This document shows, piece by piece, positions 35,028 through 43,312 of a stretch of 64,000 bases of DNA (position 1 is the stretch's first letter; every line of letters begins with the position of its first letter). The notes under the pieces are model-generated. The model saw only the letters and a list, made by a program, of their open reading frames with translations. It was not told the DNA's origin and did no database searches. The translations under genes were made by a program, and so were the position numbers. Source of the DNA: Bacteroidota bacterium (GTDB lineage: Bacteria; Bacteroidota; Bacteroidia; B-17B0; Aurantibacillaceae); contig JAUXSA010000098.1 in NCBI GenBank assembly GCA_030681615.1, positions 62,001 to 126,000 on the forward strand, read 5' to 3'.

Positions 35028-36549
35028 CCTGAAGGGAAGAGTTGTTAAAATTACAATTCTTCCCTTTTTCATTTCCTTCAAAATCCTTGTCTTTACTGCA
35101 TATCAGAGCCACCACCTCATTTAGTTTAGGTGTTCGAAATCCTGAATTTTCAAATATTAATTTCTCTTTAAAAATCGAACTTATAATTCGTTGTTTTACT
35201 ACGGTATCTTTTTCTAAATAAAGCTTTTCAAGGTCTAATATCAGATCTAAACAATCATCAATTTTCCCTTCGTAACTACCCATGCTGCTTTTTAAATTAA
35301 TACCTTCTATTGTTAGCTGAGTAATATTTTCTTCGATCTCTGCTTTCATCTCTTTAAATTCAGAAGAAGTAATTTCGCCATCTAACATTAAGTTTCTCGC
35401 ATTCTTTTGACGTGTTTGCTGTTTGAGTAATTCTTTGCTGTTATTTTCAATATCCTTTTTTACACTACTGTTTGAATTTTTTAATTTGTCTTTTAAAATT
35501 TCGCCGTAGAGTTTTAAATAAGCGCGATCAATTTTGAAACTTTTTAAAAGATCAGTAAACGCGTTATTTACAACATCTACTTTCTGCCTTTCTCTACAGC
35601 CTTTTGTGCAATGATAATACAAAAACTTATTTCCGCTTTTTCCGGTGGAAGCTGAAGCCGTTAACGGTTTGCTACATCTTGGACAAGTAAGAAAACCTCG
35701 TAAAGGATATTCCGCCCTTGCTCTTGCGAAAGTGTTTGGTATTTTTTTTCTTCGCCCTTCAAGAATATCCTGAACATCGTAGAAAGTCTTTTCACTAATT
35801 AATGGTTCATGTAATCCTTCTACCCAATGTGATGGTTCATCTTTATAAGCCATAACAAAAACCTTTCCGATATACCCTTTGTTCTTTAAAAGTTTCCAAA
35901 ATGAGCTACGGTTACATTTTAAACCTTCCTTATTAAGTTTGCGACGTAACTCTTCGATATTGTAAATACCGCTTGCAAAATCTCTAAAAGCTTTTCTTAC
36001 TAATTTTTCTTGCGCACCTCCTTCTGGAGTCATAATTGGCTTGTTGTTTTCGTCTCTTGTATTTTTATACCCTCTCAAGCAACAGCCCACCCAACGACCT
36101 TCTTTTCTTGCGCGTCGCATACCATTAAAAATATTTAAAGCTCTGCGATCATTATCAACTTCCGGCGCTGCTAAATAAATAGCGAGCATGATTTTACTTT
36201 CCGGCACTTCAAAATCCAATGGTTGTTCAATTGCGAGTGGCTCAACATTAAATTTTCTTAACGCTTTAATAGCAATATAAGCCTCCGCAACGTTTCTCGA
36301 GAATCTGTCCCATTTTAAAAAAATAATAAGATCAACAGAATCTCTATTCTTTTGAATAAAGCTCATGATGTTGATCCATTCAGGCCGGTCAAATGTTTTA
36401 CCACTTTCATCATCGTGAAAAAAACCAACCACTTCTATTTTATTATTTTCACAGTATTGGTATAGTTTTGTTTTTTGATCTAACGGACTATAACCATTGT
36501 TTTGCTCGTCGGTAGATACACGCGTATAAATAATCGCTCTTTGTTTCAT
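34993..36549 (-). CDS. Large serine recombinase whose 3' end lies in ssrA
   Basis: A 518-residue site-specific recombinase. The resolvase catalytic domain is N-terminal (YTRVSTDEQ, with nucleophile Ser12, and DRFSRNVAEAY), followed by a recombinase domain (about 150-290), a zinc ribbon (CPRCSKPL...YYHCTKGC, about 300-330) and a coiled-coil region. The C-terminal residues VDPERFELSSK are encoded by the strand opposite the tmRNA T-arm and acceptor stem, a typical trace of integration at an RNA-gene 3' end. Upstream on the same strand lie two small ORFs and a MerR-like gene. Confidence 0.9.
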   Translation of the reverse strand: MKQRAIIYTRVSTDEQNNGYSPLDQKTKLYQYCENNKIEVVGFFHDDESGKTFDRPEWINIMSFIQKNRDSVDLIIFLKWDRFSRNVAEAYIAIKALRKFNVEPLAIEQPLDFEVPESKIMLAIYLAAPEVDNDRRALNIFNGMRRARKEGRWVGCCLRGYKNTRDENNKPIMTPEGGAQEKLVRKAFRDFASGIYNIEELRRKLNKEGLKCNRSSFWKLLKNKGYIGKVFVMAYKDEPSHWVEGLHEPLISEKTFYDVQDILEGRRKKIPNTFARARAEYPLRGFLTCPRCSKPLTASASTGKSGNKFLYYHCTKGCRERQKVDVVNNAFTDLLKSFKIDRAYLKLYGEILKDKLKNSNSSVKKDIENNSKELLKQQTRQKNARNLMLDGEITSSEFKEMKAEIEENITQLTIEGINLKSSMGSYEGKIDDCLDLILDLEKLYLEKDTVVKQRIISSIFKEKLIFENSGFRTPKLNEVVALICSKDKDFEGNEKGKNCNFNNSSLQVDPERFELSSK

Positions 36550-36560
36550 TTGTATAATTT

Positions 36561-36683
36561 TTACTTGTTTACTACTATGTCTGCGATCAGACTTAGCCAG
36601 TTCCTAATTTGTATTATTTCTTCATCAGTTAATTTTTTTGATTCTTCTCCCAGAATCTTTTTGCATTCGGTTAATGATAGCAT
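36561..36683 (-). CDS. 40-residue helical protein upstream of the serine recombinase
   Basis: The protein (MLSLTECKKILGEESKKLTD and a helical rest ending IADIVVNK) is a small amphipathic helical pair, of the kind found just before phage- or element-borne recombinases in Bacteroidota. The stop lies 11 bases before the recombinase ATG. It overlaps the 59-codon ORF in another frame by 59 bases. A role as recombinase cofactor is a guess. Confidence 0.6.
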   Translation of the reverse strand: MLSLTECKKILGEESKKLTDEEIIQIRNWLSLIADIVVNK

Positions 36684-36804
36684 GTGAAATTATATTCACG
36701 CTTGATCTTCTGTAATGTTCAGTAAGAAAGCTTTGCAACAATTTGTCCGGCACCAGCGGTACATTTAATTTACTGTCGTTTAAGGTGCTGTAACAGTTTT
36801 TCAT
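36625..36804 (-). CDS. 59-residue small protein coupled to the MerR-like gene
   Basis: The ATG at 36804 overlaps the stop of the MerR-like gene by one base (TAATG), a sign of translational coupling. The product is basic and has the segment VPDKLLQSFLTEHYRRSSVNI. No family is recognised. The overlap of 59 bases with the next small ORF is unusual, and one of the two could be spurious. Confidence 0.5.
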   Translation of the reverse strand: MKNCYSTLNDSKLNVPLVPDKLLQSFLTEHYRRSSVNIISHAIINRMQKDSGRRIKKIN

Positions 36805-37703
36805 TATAAAAAGCGTTTAGTTGTTATTGGTGAATAAGTAATTTCGCCATCTTGTGTAGTTACTTCGATCTTTTGGTAACCTTTTGTAAGTAGAATTTCT
36901 GAAAGTCTTGCTTCTTTTGAAACTTTTGATTTTTCTTTAGTTTCCATAACAAATGGTTTAGCATTTTTAAAATGAATTGTCATTGTAAGAAAATTACCTG
37001 TACTCAAGAGCAAAAGTATTTTAAGTTCCTCGTCATTAAGGATCTTTGCCTTTGAAAGAAAATCAAAGTTTTCTTTATCATCTATAAAATTTAAGAGTAG
37101 TTTAAATAGAGGAACTGTAATATGCGTGTTTTTAGCTAAATAAAGTGCTATTTCCTCATCGGGTGGTTCATTTTGATTAATGCCAGTTGCTGCACCATTA
37201 TCAAAAACAATAATATTAATACCTTCACGTTTTTTTAAAGAGAGCATAATAAGCCAATACAATTGAGAAACTTTTTTGCTTTGAAATTTTTTATAAAATC
37301 CTTTAGCGGTAAAATCCTTAATAAATTTTTCTCTACTTACGCTTATTTGATCCTGCCATATTTTATATAACCATTCTGCAACTTCTTTATCATTCGTTAA
37401 GCCAATTGTTTCATTTAAGGTTTTCTTTTTTAATAAATGTTTCTTTGCCTCTTTAATAATTTGAAGCGGAATTCCTATACCTCTTAATTCTATTACCAGC
37501 TTTAACCAAATAAGACCAACAAAACTGAACTTATGATTTTCATCCGTTTCTCTATCACTATCAGGCAATAATCCGCTCTCAGACCAATTTTGCAATCTTC
37601 GGGCCGAAATTCCCAGGTCATTTAATGTAAACTCTTCTGTTAAGAGTTCATCCTCCAGTTTAATATCAAAATCCTTACCGGATAGTTGTTGTATATTCAC
37701 CAT
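36804..37703 (-). CDS. MerR-like regulator with a novel C-terminal domain
   Basis: A 299-residue protein. Residues about 24-95 form a MerR-type winged helix (FTLNDLGISARRLQNWSESG, then a wing and a KLVIELRGIGIPLQIIKEA helix). The following 200 residues, mostly helical then beta, are not recognised. It is the first gene of the operon leading to the recombinase, and two palindromes lie directly upstream. It may control excision or recombinase expression, by analogy with element-borne regulators. No SD-like sequence precedes the ATG. Confidence 0.7.
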   Translation of the reverse strand: MVNIQQLSGKDFDIKLEDELLTEEFTLNDLGISARRLQNWSESGLLPDSDRETDENHKFSFVGLIWLKLVIELRGIGIPLQIIKEAKKHLLKKKTLNETIGLTNDKEVAEWLYKIWQDQISVSREKFIKDFTAKGFYKKFQSKKVSQLYWLIMLSLKKREGINIIVFDNGAATGINQNEPPDEEIALYLAKNTHITVPLFKLLLNFIDDKENFDFLSKAKILNDEELKILLLLSTGNFLTMTIHFKNAKPFVMETKEKSKVSKEARLSEILLTKGYQKIEVTTQDGEITYSPITTKRFL

Positions 37704-37707
37704 ATAT

Positions 37708-37726
37708 TAATGTAACTATTACATTA
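37708..37726. promoter_or_regulatory. Inverted repeat before the MerR-like gene, candidate operator
   Basis: TAATGTAA-CTA-TTACATTA, an 8-bp perfect inverted repeat with a 3-base spacer, 5 bases upstream of the start codon. Its place at the start suggests autoregulation by the MerR-like protein. Confidence 0.45.
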
Positions 37727-37730
37727 CAAA

Positions 37731-37752
37731 TATATAACATTAATGTTATATA
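37731..37752. promoter_or_regulatory. 22-bp perfect palindrome, candidate operator
   Basis: TATATAACATT and its exact complement AATGTTATATA meet with no spacer. It lies 4 bp beyond the first inverted repeat and shares an AATGTwA core with it. Two adjacent dyads suggest cooperative binding at the promoter. Confidence 0.5.
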
Positions 37753-38184
37753 ATAATTTGTGTTGAAAACTTAAAAAGTGACGAGATAGACAGAGATTAA
37801 AAGAAATTCTGAGTAATATGATCCAACTTTTGGTCAAAATATTTGTACAATCTGCGAGATTTATTGTACAACGGAGCAGAAAAATGATGCTCTAAAGCAC
37901 AGAAAAGTAACTCAGTTGTTAAAAAAAGGAGAAAAAAGCAGATATTTTGAGATTTATTGAAATATTTTGTATTAGCACCTTACTTAATAATTATACACAA
38001 TATTTTCGGATTATCTTTTAATTCTTCCACCAGCGCAATATAAACAGGTGTTTTGGATAGAAACTACTTCCTTTGGTTTTTAATTGGTAAAGGTGGATTT
38101 TTTAAAAATAAAATTAAGACGATTTTCTTCTAAGCTACGCAAGCAAGTTAATTTTTATCCAATTCACGTTTTAAAAAAGAAATT
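37753..38184. other. Gap between the recombinase operon and the T2SS-like operon
   Basis: A 432-bp stretch without a credible gene. It contains two copies of the palindrome TTGTACAA at 37843-37850 and 37864-37871, exactly 21 bases apart. No copy of the tmRNA 3' end was found here, so no attachment site is identified. A short minus-strand frame (about 37983-38060) has protein-like composition but no start. Confidence 0.5.
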
Positions 38185-38691
38185 TTATTTAACTACTACA
38201 ATCTTCTCTTTCCCCGCAAAAGCAATTATTTGATTTTTATCAATTGTCTTAAACGTCACCCCATTAATAGATTGTCCAGTTTTTACTATTTGAGATACCC
38301 CATTTATTGAAATAAGTGCTGTGGTAGCTCCTGAGTTCTTATTTTGTACAATCCCTAAGTATTTTATTTCGAGGGCTGGTGTTATCGGTTTCGCGATCTT
38401 ATTTTCTTTTTTCTTATTGACGGAGTTGCCATTTAAGCGGGTTGAACCGTTTTGTGTTGAACTATTTTGGTTCTTCGGACCGGATTTTAAAAACGGATCA
38501 TCATAATCTAGCTTTAAAACGTAATTAAGGGTGTCGGTATTACGTTTTTTATTTAGAATAGGATTTGATTCGCTAAATGTTGGCAAGTCATTACTATCAT
38601 TGAAAGTTGTATATAGTTTAAAACCTAAATAACCCCAAACAAAAAGATTTAGCGGTAATAAAATAAATATGCTCTTTTTGGACTTAAACAT
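38185..38691 (-). CDS. GspC/PilP-like inner-membrane protein
   Basis: A 168-residue protein with an N-terminal membrane helix (SIFILLPLNLFVWGYLGFKL, about 7-26), a Ser/Asn-rich linker, and a C-terminal beta domain (LEIKYLGIVQNKNSGATTAL, then VKTGQSINGVTFKTI...KEKIVVVK) that fits the homology-region domain of GspC and PilP. Such a domain contacts the secretin N-terminus. It is the last gene of the operon. The membrane helix rather than a lipobox favours a GspC-type protein. Confidence 0.65.
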   Translation of the reverse strand: MFKSKKSIFILLPLNLFVWGYLGFKLYTTFNDSNDLPTFSESNPILNKKRNTDTLNYVLKLDYDDPFLKSGPKNQNSSTQNGSTRLNGNSVNKKKENKIAKPITPALEIKYLGIVQNKNSGATTALISINGVSQIVKTGQSINGVTFKTIDKNQIIAFAGKEKIVVVK

Positions 38692-38693
38692 TA

Positions 38694-39662
38694 TTACGGA
38701 AGCAATTTAAATTTAAATTGATTACTAAATGACGAACGATTTCCGACAGAATCTACTGATCTTACACGCCAATAGTAGTATGGAAAAGTGGTTGAGGAAA
38801 CAGACAATGAAGGATTTAACTGATTTACTTTAATTGACGTTGTGCCGATCCGCATTTTACTTGCAACATTGGTAAATAACGAATCAAATGCTACAAATAA
38901 ACTGTCATATTTTGTATCTAATGTACTATTTGTAATTACTCTTGTCCATTTTAAACTTATGGTATCTTTTACATTACTTCCATTAGCCGGGTAAGATAGT
39001 ATTGAAGAAACTGGTGCGGTTAAATCTACTGTATATGATAACGGGGTATTATATTGAGAGATACTATAATCATTTAATGCTTTTACTTTCCAGGTATATT
39101 TTCCATCTGCAAACGATGAATGATAAGTTGTATTTGTTGTTATCGTATCCTTAATAGTTGTGCTGGTTGAATTTAAAATCTGTATTTCATACTTATCAGC
39201 AGATGCGATAGCATTCCAGGAAAATGAAACAGCGTTAGTCCCGGTTAAATACCCGTCTATAGGTGTTATTGCGACTACAAGCTGTGAAGATAAATTGCTT
39301 GATGTATCAATCGTTAAGTTATAAGTGGTGTATTGTGAATTTCCTCCATTATTAACTGCCCTGATTCTCCATTGGTATGTTCCCGGAGTCAAACTCAAAA
39401 TAAATTTCGTTCCGGTCACATTTGTGTCTGCTATAAATTGTTGAACACTTAAAAAGGTAGGTTTCACAATTTGCACGTTATACTTTTGTGCTCCGTCTAA
39501 TTTCTCCCACCAAAAAGTTACTGTATTATTTGGTGTGGTTACATTATTTGCCGGGGCTAAAATGGTTACATAATCGTTTTTAATGTCCTTTACTATAAAG
39601 TCTTTACTGCACGATATGAAAATCATGAACAGTAATAAATAAATGTGTTTAAATATTTTCAT
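38694..39662 (-). CDS. Lipoprotein with fibronectin type III-like repeats
   Basis: A 322-residue protein with a lipoprotein signal (LLLFMIFISCSKDF, lipobox Cys at about 19). The rest contains about three Ig/FN3-like repeats: VTFWWEKLDGAQKYNVQIV, VSFSWNAIASADKYEIQIL and a final ISLKWTRV...YYYWRVRSVD. The repeats would form an extracytoplasmic or surface-exposed rod. It overlaps the PilO-like gene by 4 bp (ATGA). No canonical T2SS component looks like this, so it may be a lineage-specific part of the apparatus or a surface adhesin. Confidence 0.75.
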   Translation of the reverse strand: MKIFKHIYLLLFMIFISCSKDFIVKDIKNDYVTILAPANNVTTPNNTVTFWWEKLDGAQKYNVQIVKPTFLSVQQFIADTNVTGTKFILSLTPGTYQWRIRAVNNGGNSQYTTYNLTIDTSSNLSSQLVVAITPIDGYLTGTNAVSFSWNAIASADKYEIQILNSTSTTIKDTITTNTTYHSSFADGKYTWKVKALNDYSISQYNTPLSYTVDLTAPVSSILSYPANGSNVKDTISLKWTRVITNSTLDTKYDSLFVAFDSLFTNVASKMRIGTTSIKVNQLNPSLSVSSTTFPYYYWRVRSVDSVGNRSSFSNQFKFKLLP

Positions 39663-40192
39663 TTTGAATTAGTTATTTGATTAAATGATTGAGTTATTAA
39701 TGTGAGGTATAAATTTTTTCTTTTCATCTGATGATCTTTTAATGAAAAGAATTTGGCTGAGACGACCTTAGCTGAGATCTTAAATTCATTCTCTAGCTTT
39801 AATTCTAATTTAAGCAGATCTGAAAAACTTCCTCTTAAGGTGAATGTATTTGTTTCGATTTTTATATTTTCACTACTATAGTGAGAAGAGGACGGTATTT
39901 CTGTGACTAAGCAATTATGATTTTCGGCGTAATCAGAAATCGTTGCAGTGAGTTTATCCCTAACAGATAAAGAATCGCTATACGCCTCTTCGATCATGGT
40001 CATTTTTGCTTTTAAAAATGGGATTTCTTTTTCCTTTTCTTTGAGCCAGGTTAGTTTTTGTTCGTTCTTCCTTATTTCATCATTTAATTCAAGTGTTTTT
40101 GAGAAGGACAATTTGTAGGCCATAACTATAAATAAAAAGAACAAAATGAAAATTGCAATACTTTTTTTCCGGTATGTTAACTTATCATACAT
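39659..40192 (-). CDS. GspM/PilO-like inner-membrane protein
   Basis: A 177-residue protein: a basic start, one membrane helix (IAIFILFFLFIVMAYKL, about 12-28), a coiled coil (ELNDEIRKNEQKLTWLKEKEK) and a ferredoxin-like C-terminal domain (FTLRGSFSDLLKLELKLE...VVSAKFFSLKD). This is the PilO/GspM layout, which pairs with PilN/GspL in the inner-membrane platform. Its start overlaps the stop of the GspL-like gene by one base. Sequence similarity in this family is low, so the assignment rests on layout and position. Confidence 0.7.
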   Translation of the reverse strand: MYDKLTYRKKSIAIFILFFLFIVMAYKLSFSKTLELNDEIRKNEQKLTWLKEKEKEIPFLKAKMTMIEEAYSDSLSVRDKLTATISDYAENHNCLVTEIPSSSHYSSENIKIETNTFTLRGSFSDLLKLELKLENEFKISAKVVSAKFFSLKDHQMKRKNLYLTLITQSFNQITNSK

Positions 40193-41409
40193 CAGTTAGT
40201 AATTATTTTTAATTCAAAATTGGGTAAATACCCTTCTTTGTTAAAATGAAAGGTCTCTAAATTAATATCCCTAATAAAGTTTTGTGTTTTCAAAACATTT
40301 ACCCATTCATTAATGATCAAGCTTTTATTACAATTGCCTTTTATAACAATCGTATTTTTTTCGAAACTTGTCAGACTGTCTTCATCAATAGACTTTAGAA
40401 CTGGGTTAAACTGCCAGTCACATAAAACAATCTCTTCAGGAACGTTAGACGCAATTTTATCTGCCTGTTTGGCTATTAAAGTAGAGTTTAAAATTCCAGC
40501 ATGTTCAATAAGTAATTTTTTCTTTTCATAATCTTCAAAAAGCTTGGAGACCTGATCAAATTTACTTTGATAAATAGCAAGTTCTGTTTCCACTTTATTA
40601 TGTTTTTCAAATGAGTTGGTGTAAAGGAAAAAGTTAACAAGGCAGGCAAGAAAAATAAAAGCGATACAGGAATATGTCAAAATTTTCAGCTTGATCACTT
40701 CCAGATGTGACCGGCGCAAGTTAATTTCATTATTGTAATCTACAAATCCCCTAATTTGAATGAGATATATAAATGCAGCGGAGAAGCTTAAAATACTTGT
40801 TGAGGATACATTTATACCATCGAGATCATAATTATTTGAGGGTAGAATATTATTAGTTACTGACGAAGTGTTAGAATTTTCAAATTCAATGGAATAGGTT
40901 GTTGTATTAACAGAATCAAAATTATTAGTAATTGGCGGAACTAAATTTAAAAAGCACGGGCCAATTATCAGATCTGAAACCTGGTATTTGAGTGCGATCA
41001 ATTTATCTACGATGGTTTTCGCGTTCTCTTTCCTTATTAAAACTAAATATCCAAATGTTTCTGTTTGCGGATGGTGCTGAATGATAAACTCTTCAATATT
41101 TAGTGTCGGAAAGTTTTGGGTAATTAAAATTTCTAAATTGATCACTTCGTTTTCGGAAACTGAAATAGGTTTTATAATTATCCCTGATCCTGACAAAACA
41201 ATGTTTATTGGTATTTTGTTCTTTTTAATGACAGGAGGAATGCCTTCTATATTTTTAAAGGAACCAGAATCCACGAGATTAAGTTTTCCTGATTGATTTT
41301 TTAAAATGCAATAATTAAATGTTGGGCCTGAATCAGAAAGTATAATTTCCAAGCCACAGACACTTGACTTTACAAGATATTTATTTGGTATCCATTTTTC
41401 CCAAAACAT
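40192..41409 (-). CDS. GspL-like (PilM-PilN fusion) platform protein
   Basis: A 405-residue protein with a cytoplasmic N-terminal domain of about 220 residues (actin-like PilM/GspL pattern), a single membrane helix near 238-258 (ILTYSCIAFIFLACLVNFFL), a coiled coil and a periplasmic C-terminal domain of about 100 residues. This matches GspL, where PilM and PilN functions are joined. It would link the ATPase to the periplasmic parts. The gene lies 1 bp after the secretin gene. Confidence 0.7.
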   Translation of the reverse strand: MFWEKWIPNKYLVKSSVCGLEIILSDSGPTFNYCILKNQSGKLNLVDSGSFKNIEGIPPVIKKNKIPINIVLSGSGIIIKPISVSENEVINLEILITQNFPTLNIEEFIIQHHPQTETFGYLVLIRKENAKTIVDKLIALKYQVSDLIIGPCFLNLVPPITNNFDSVNTTTYSIEFENSNTSSVTNNILPSNNYDLDGINVSSTSILSFSAAFIYLIQIRGFVDYNNEINLRRSHLEVIKLKILTYSCIAFIFLACLVNFFLYTNSFEKHNKVETELAIYQSKFDQVSKLFEDYEKKKLLIEHAGILNSTLIAKQADKIASNVPEEIVLCDWQFNPVLKSIDEDSLTSFEKNTIVIKGNCNKSLIINEWVNVLKTQNFIRDINLETFHFNKEGYLPNFELKIITN

Positions 41410-41410
41410 A

Positions 41411-43312
41411 TTAGCTATAAATGATAGTAGGTTTTATAAAAATTGTCAATTTATTTTGTGATTTTGTTTTAGTTCTCTCACCAAAGAACCATTTTAATAT
41501 TGGGATACGGGATAGACCCGGTAATCCTTTGCCGGAATGAGAATTGTTTGTTTCTTCAAGGCCTCCTAACATTATCATTTCGCCATTTTTTACGCGGATC
41601 AAAGATTCAAACGATCGGTTAATAGTTCCGGGAGGGGCGGTATTAGAAATTCGTTCTGTAAAGGATGATTGCTTAACATTAATGGTCATGGTTATTTGTT
41701 CATCACCCGAAACCTGTGGATCGATAGTTAATGAAAGATCTGCATTAACAGGTTTGTATTGTTGGGACTGTAAGATATTTTGTTGTGAATTTAAATTATT
41801 CACCAGGTTATTTTGAATTTCTAAATAGTATTCAGTCTTACCAATGCTCAACTTAGCTTCATGACCATTAAGCGTTGCAATTTGTGGAGTCGATCTTAAT
41901 TTTAAAACCCCCTGTTGTTCCAATGCTTTTATTGTGAGGTAAAAGTTAGGTGTCACATTACCTAAGTTTATTATCCCAAAACCATTTAAGCCACTAATTA
42001 GATTATTTACTGAAGAGGCGTTTAAACTTAGGTCTACTTGGGGTAAAACCTGTCCATTAGTTGGGTTTGCAGGTTTAGTCCCCAAACCGGCAGTTACACC
42101 GGCGGAAAAAGTATTGCTTTTACGGACGTCGGCAATAATAACTTCTATATGGACCAATGGAACCACTAGATCCACTTGTCTTATAAAAGTTTCTAATTCG
42201 TCAATCCGTGGTTGGGAACCACTTACAATTAACCCGTTCAAATCCTTAAATATTTTAATATCTATTCCTTTTTTAAGTTCAGCCGGAATGAAATCCATCA
42301 TCTTATCAATGGTCCTATTCTTTAATGTGATCAGTTTGTTTTGCCTTAAACCTTCAAGGTTCCTGTCTCCAAATAAGTATATGCCATTTTCTTTCTTAAA
42401 AGTAAATTCGGTACCATTAAAAAGTAATTTCAAAAAATCTTCATATTGTGCATCTTTAATTTTAACGGTTGAGTTTCCTTTAAGCTCGGAGAAGAGGAAA
42501 TAATTTATGCCGATCTCTTTTGATACAATATTTAAAATGTCATTAATTCCCATGTTTTGTACATCAATAGTGATATAGCCGTCCACAACTGTAATTGAAG
42601 GGTTTTTTGTAGATACCGTTGGTGTTTTTACTGCTCCTGTTAATTGATTTGCCGATGTATTTATATTTTGGGTTAACGGCTTTTTTTCAAATACATAAAA
42701 ATTATCCGGAGTAACAGAGATCTTTATATCATTTGCAAACGCCAGTTTTTCTAATGCATTGTTAAAGGAGACATCCTGAACATAACCGCTAACAAGTTTC
42801 CCTGCTAGTTCCGGTGAAAAAATAATATTTTTCCCACTTTTTTTAGTGATCTCTTTGGTTACATTCCCAAGCGTATCGTTTGTTAGATCAAAAGAGAGTA
42901 AGTCAGGAACTGTTTGATAAGTGATATTTAATGATTTCCTTTCAGGCAGTTTAATTGGTGTTATTGGCGGAATAAATTTTGCAAATGACATTATTGATCC
43001 CATAAATGTAATATCGAGATCGTGTTTTTTACATAAGAACAAAAACACATCTTTTGCCGAAACATTATTAAAATTGTTGGATATTTTAGCGTCAAGAAGC
43101 GGATCGACATTGACATTTAAATTATTGCTTGTTCCAATTGCACGAATAAATTCCTGGATCGAGGCGGAAGAAACGGAAAGTTCAACCTTATCATTTAATC
43201 CCGGATAATTTTTTGCCAACTGATTCAGTTTTTCGTCTAATAGATCAAACCTATCTTGGCCAGATGCAAGAACAAAAGAGAACAAAAGAAATATGATAAT
43301 TTTAATTTTCAT
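41411..43312 (-). CDS. Secretin (GspD/PilQ type) outer-membrane channel
   Basis: A 633-residue protein with a signal peptide (about 1-18). The N-terminal part holds repeated STN/N-domain units (SSASIQEFIRAIGTSNNLNV, FNNALEKLAFANDIKISV, GINDILNIVSKEIGINYFLF) and the C-terminal 250 residues the secretin core (VEVIIADVRKSNTFSAGVTA, LKLRSTPQIATLNGHEAKL and a final NKLTIFIKPTII). It forms the outer-membrane pore. It overlaps gspE by 11 bp. Confidence 0.9.
   Translation of the reverse strand: MKIKIIIFLLFSFVLASGQDRFDLLDEKLNQLAKNYPGLNDKVELSVSSASIQEFIRAIGTSNNLNVNVDPLLDAKISNNFNNVSAKDVFLFLCKKHDLDITFMGSIMSFAKFIPPITPIKLPERKSLNITYQTVPDLLSFDLTNDTLGNVTKEITKKSGKNIIFSPELAGKLVSGYVQDVSFNNALEKLAFANDIKISVTPDNFYVFEKKPLTQNINTSANQLTGAVKTPTVSTKNPSITVVDGYITIDVQNMGINDILNIVSKEIGINYFLFSELKGNSTVKIKDAQYEDFLKLLFNGTEFTFKKENGIYLFGDRNLEGLRQNKLITLKNRTIDKMMDFIPAELKKGIDIKIFKDLNGLIVSGSQPRIDELETFIRQVDLVVPLVHIEVIIADVRKSNTFSAGVTAGLGTKPANPTNGQVLPQVDLSLNASSVNNLISGLNGFGIINLGNVTPNFYLTIKALEQQGVLKLRSTPQIATLNGHEAKLSIGKTEYYLEIQNNLVNNLNSQQNILQSQQYKPVNADLSLTIDPQVSGDEQITMTINVKQSSFTERISNTAPPGTINRSFESLIRVKNGEMIMLGGLEETNNSHSGKGLPGLSRIPILKWFFGERTKTKSQNKLTIFIKPTIIYS

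Noticed and set aside
38024-38034. TCCACCA as a right attachment site matching the tmRNA end
   Set aside because: Only seven bases match and the T-arm sequence is absent, so chance is a sufficient explanation.
37983-38060. Minus-strand peptide-like stretch (VYIALVEELKDNPK)
   Set aside because: Plausible composition, but only about 25 codons between stops and no start; too little to call a remnant.
42114-42503. 129-codon + strand frame antisense to the secretin gene
   Set aside because: The secretin frame is strongly supported; the antisense product has no recognisable features.
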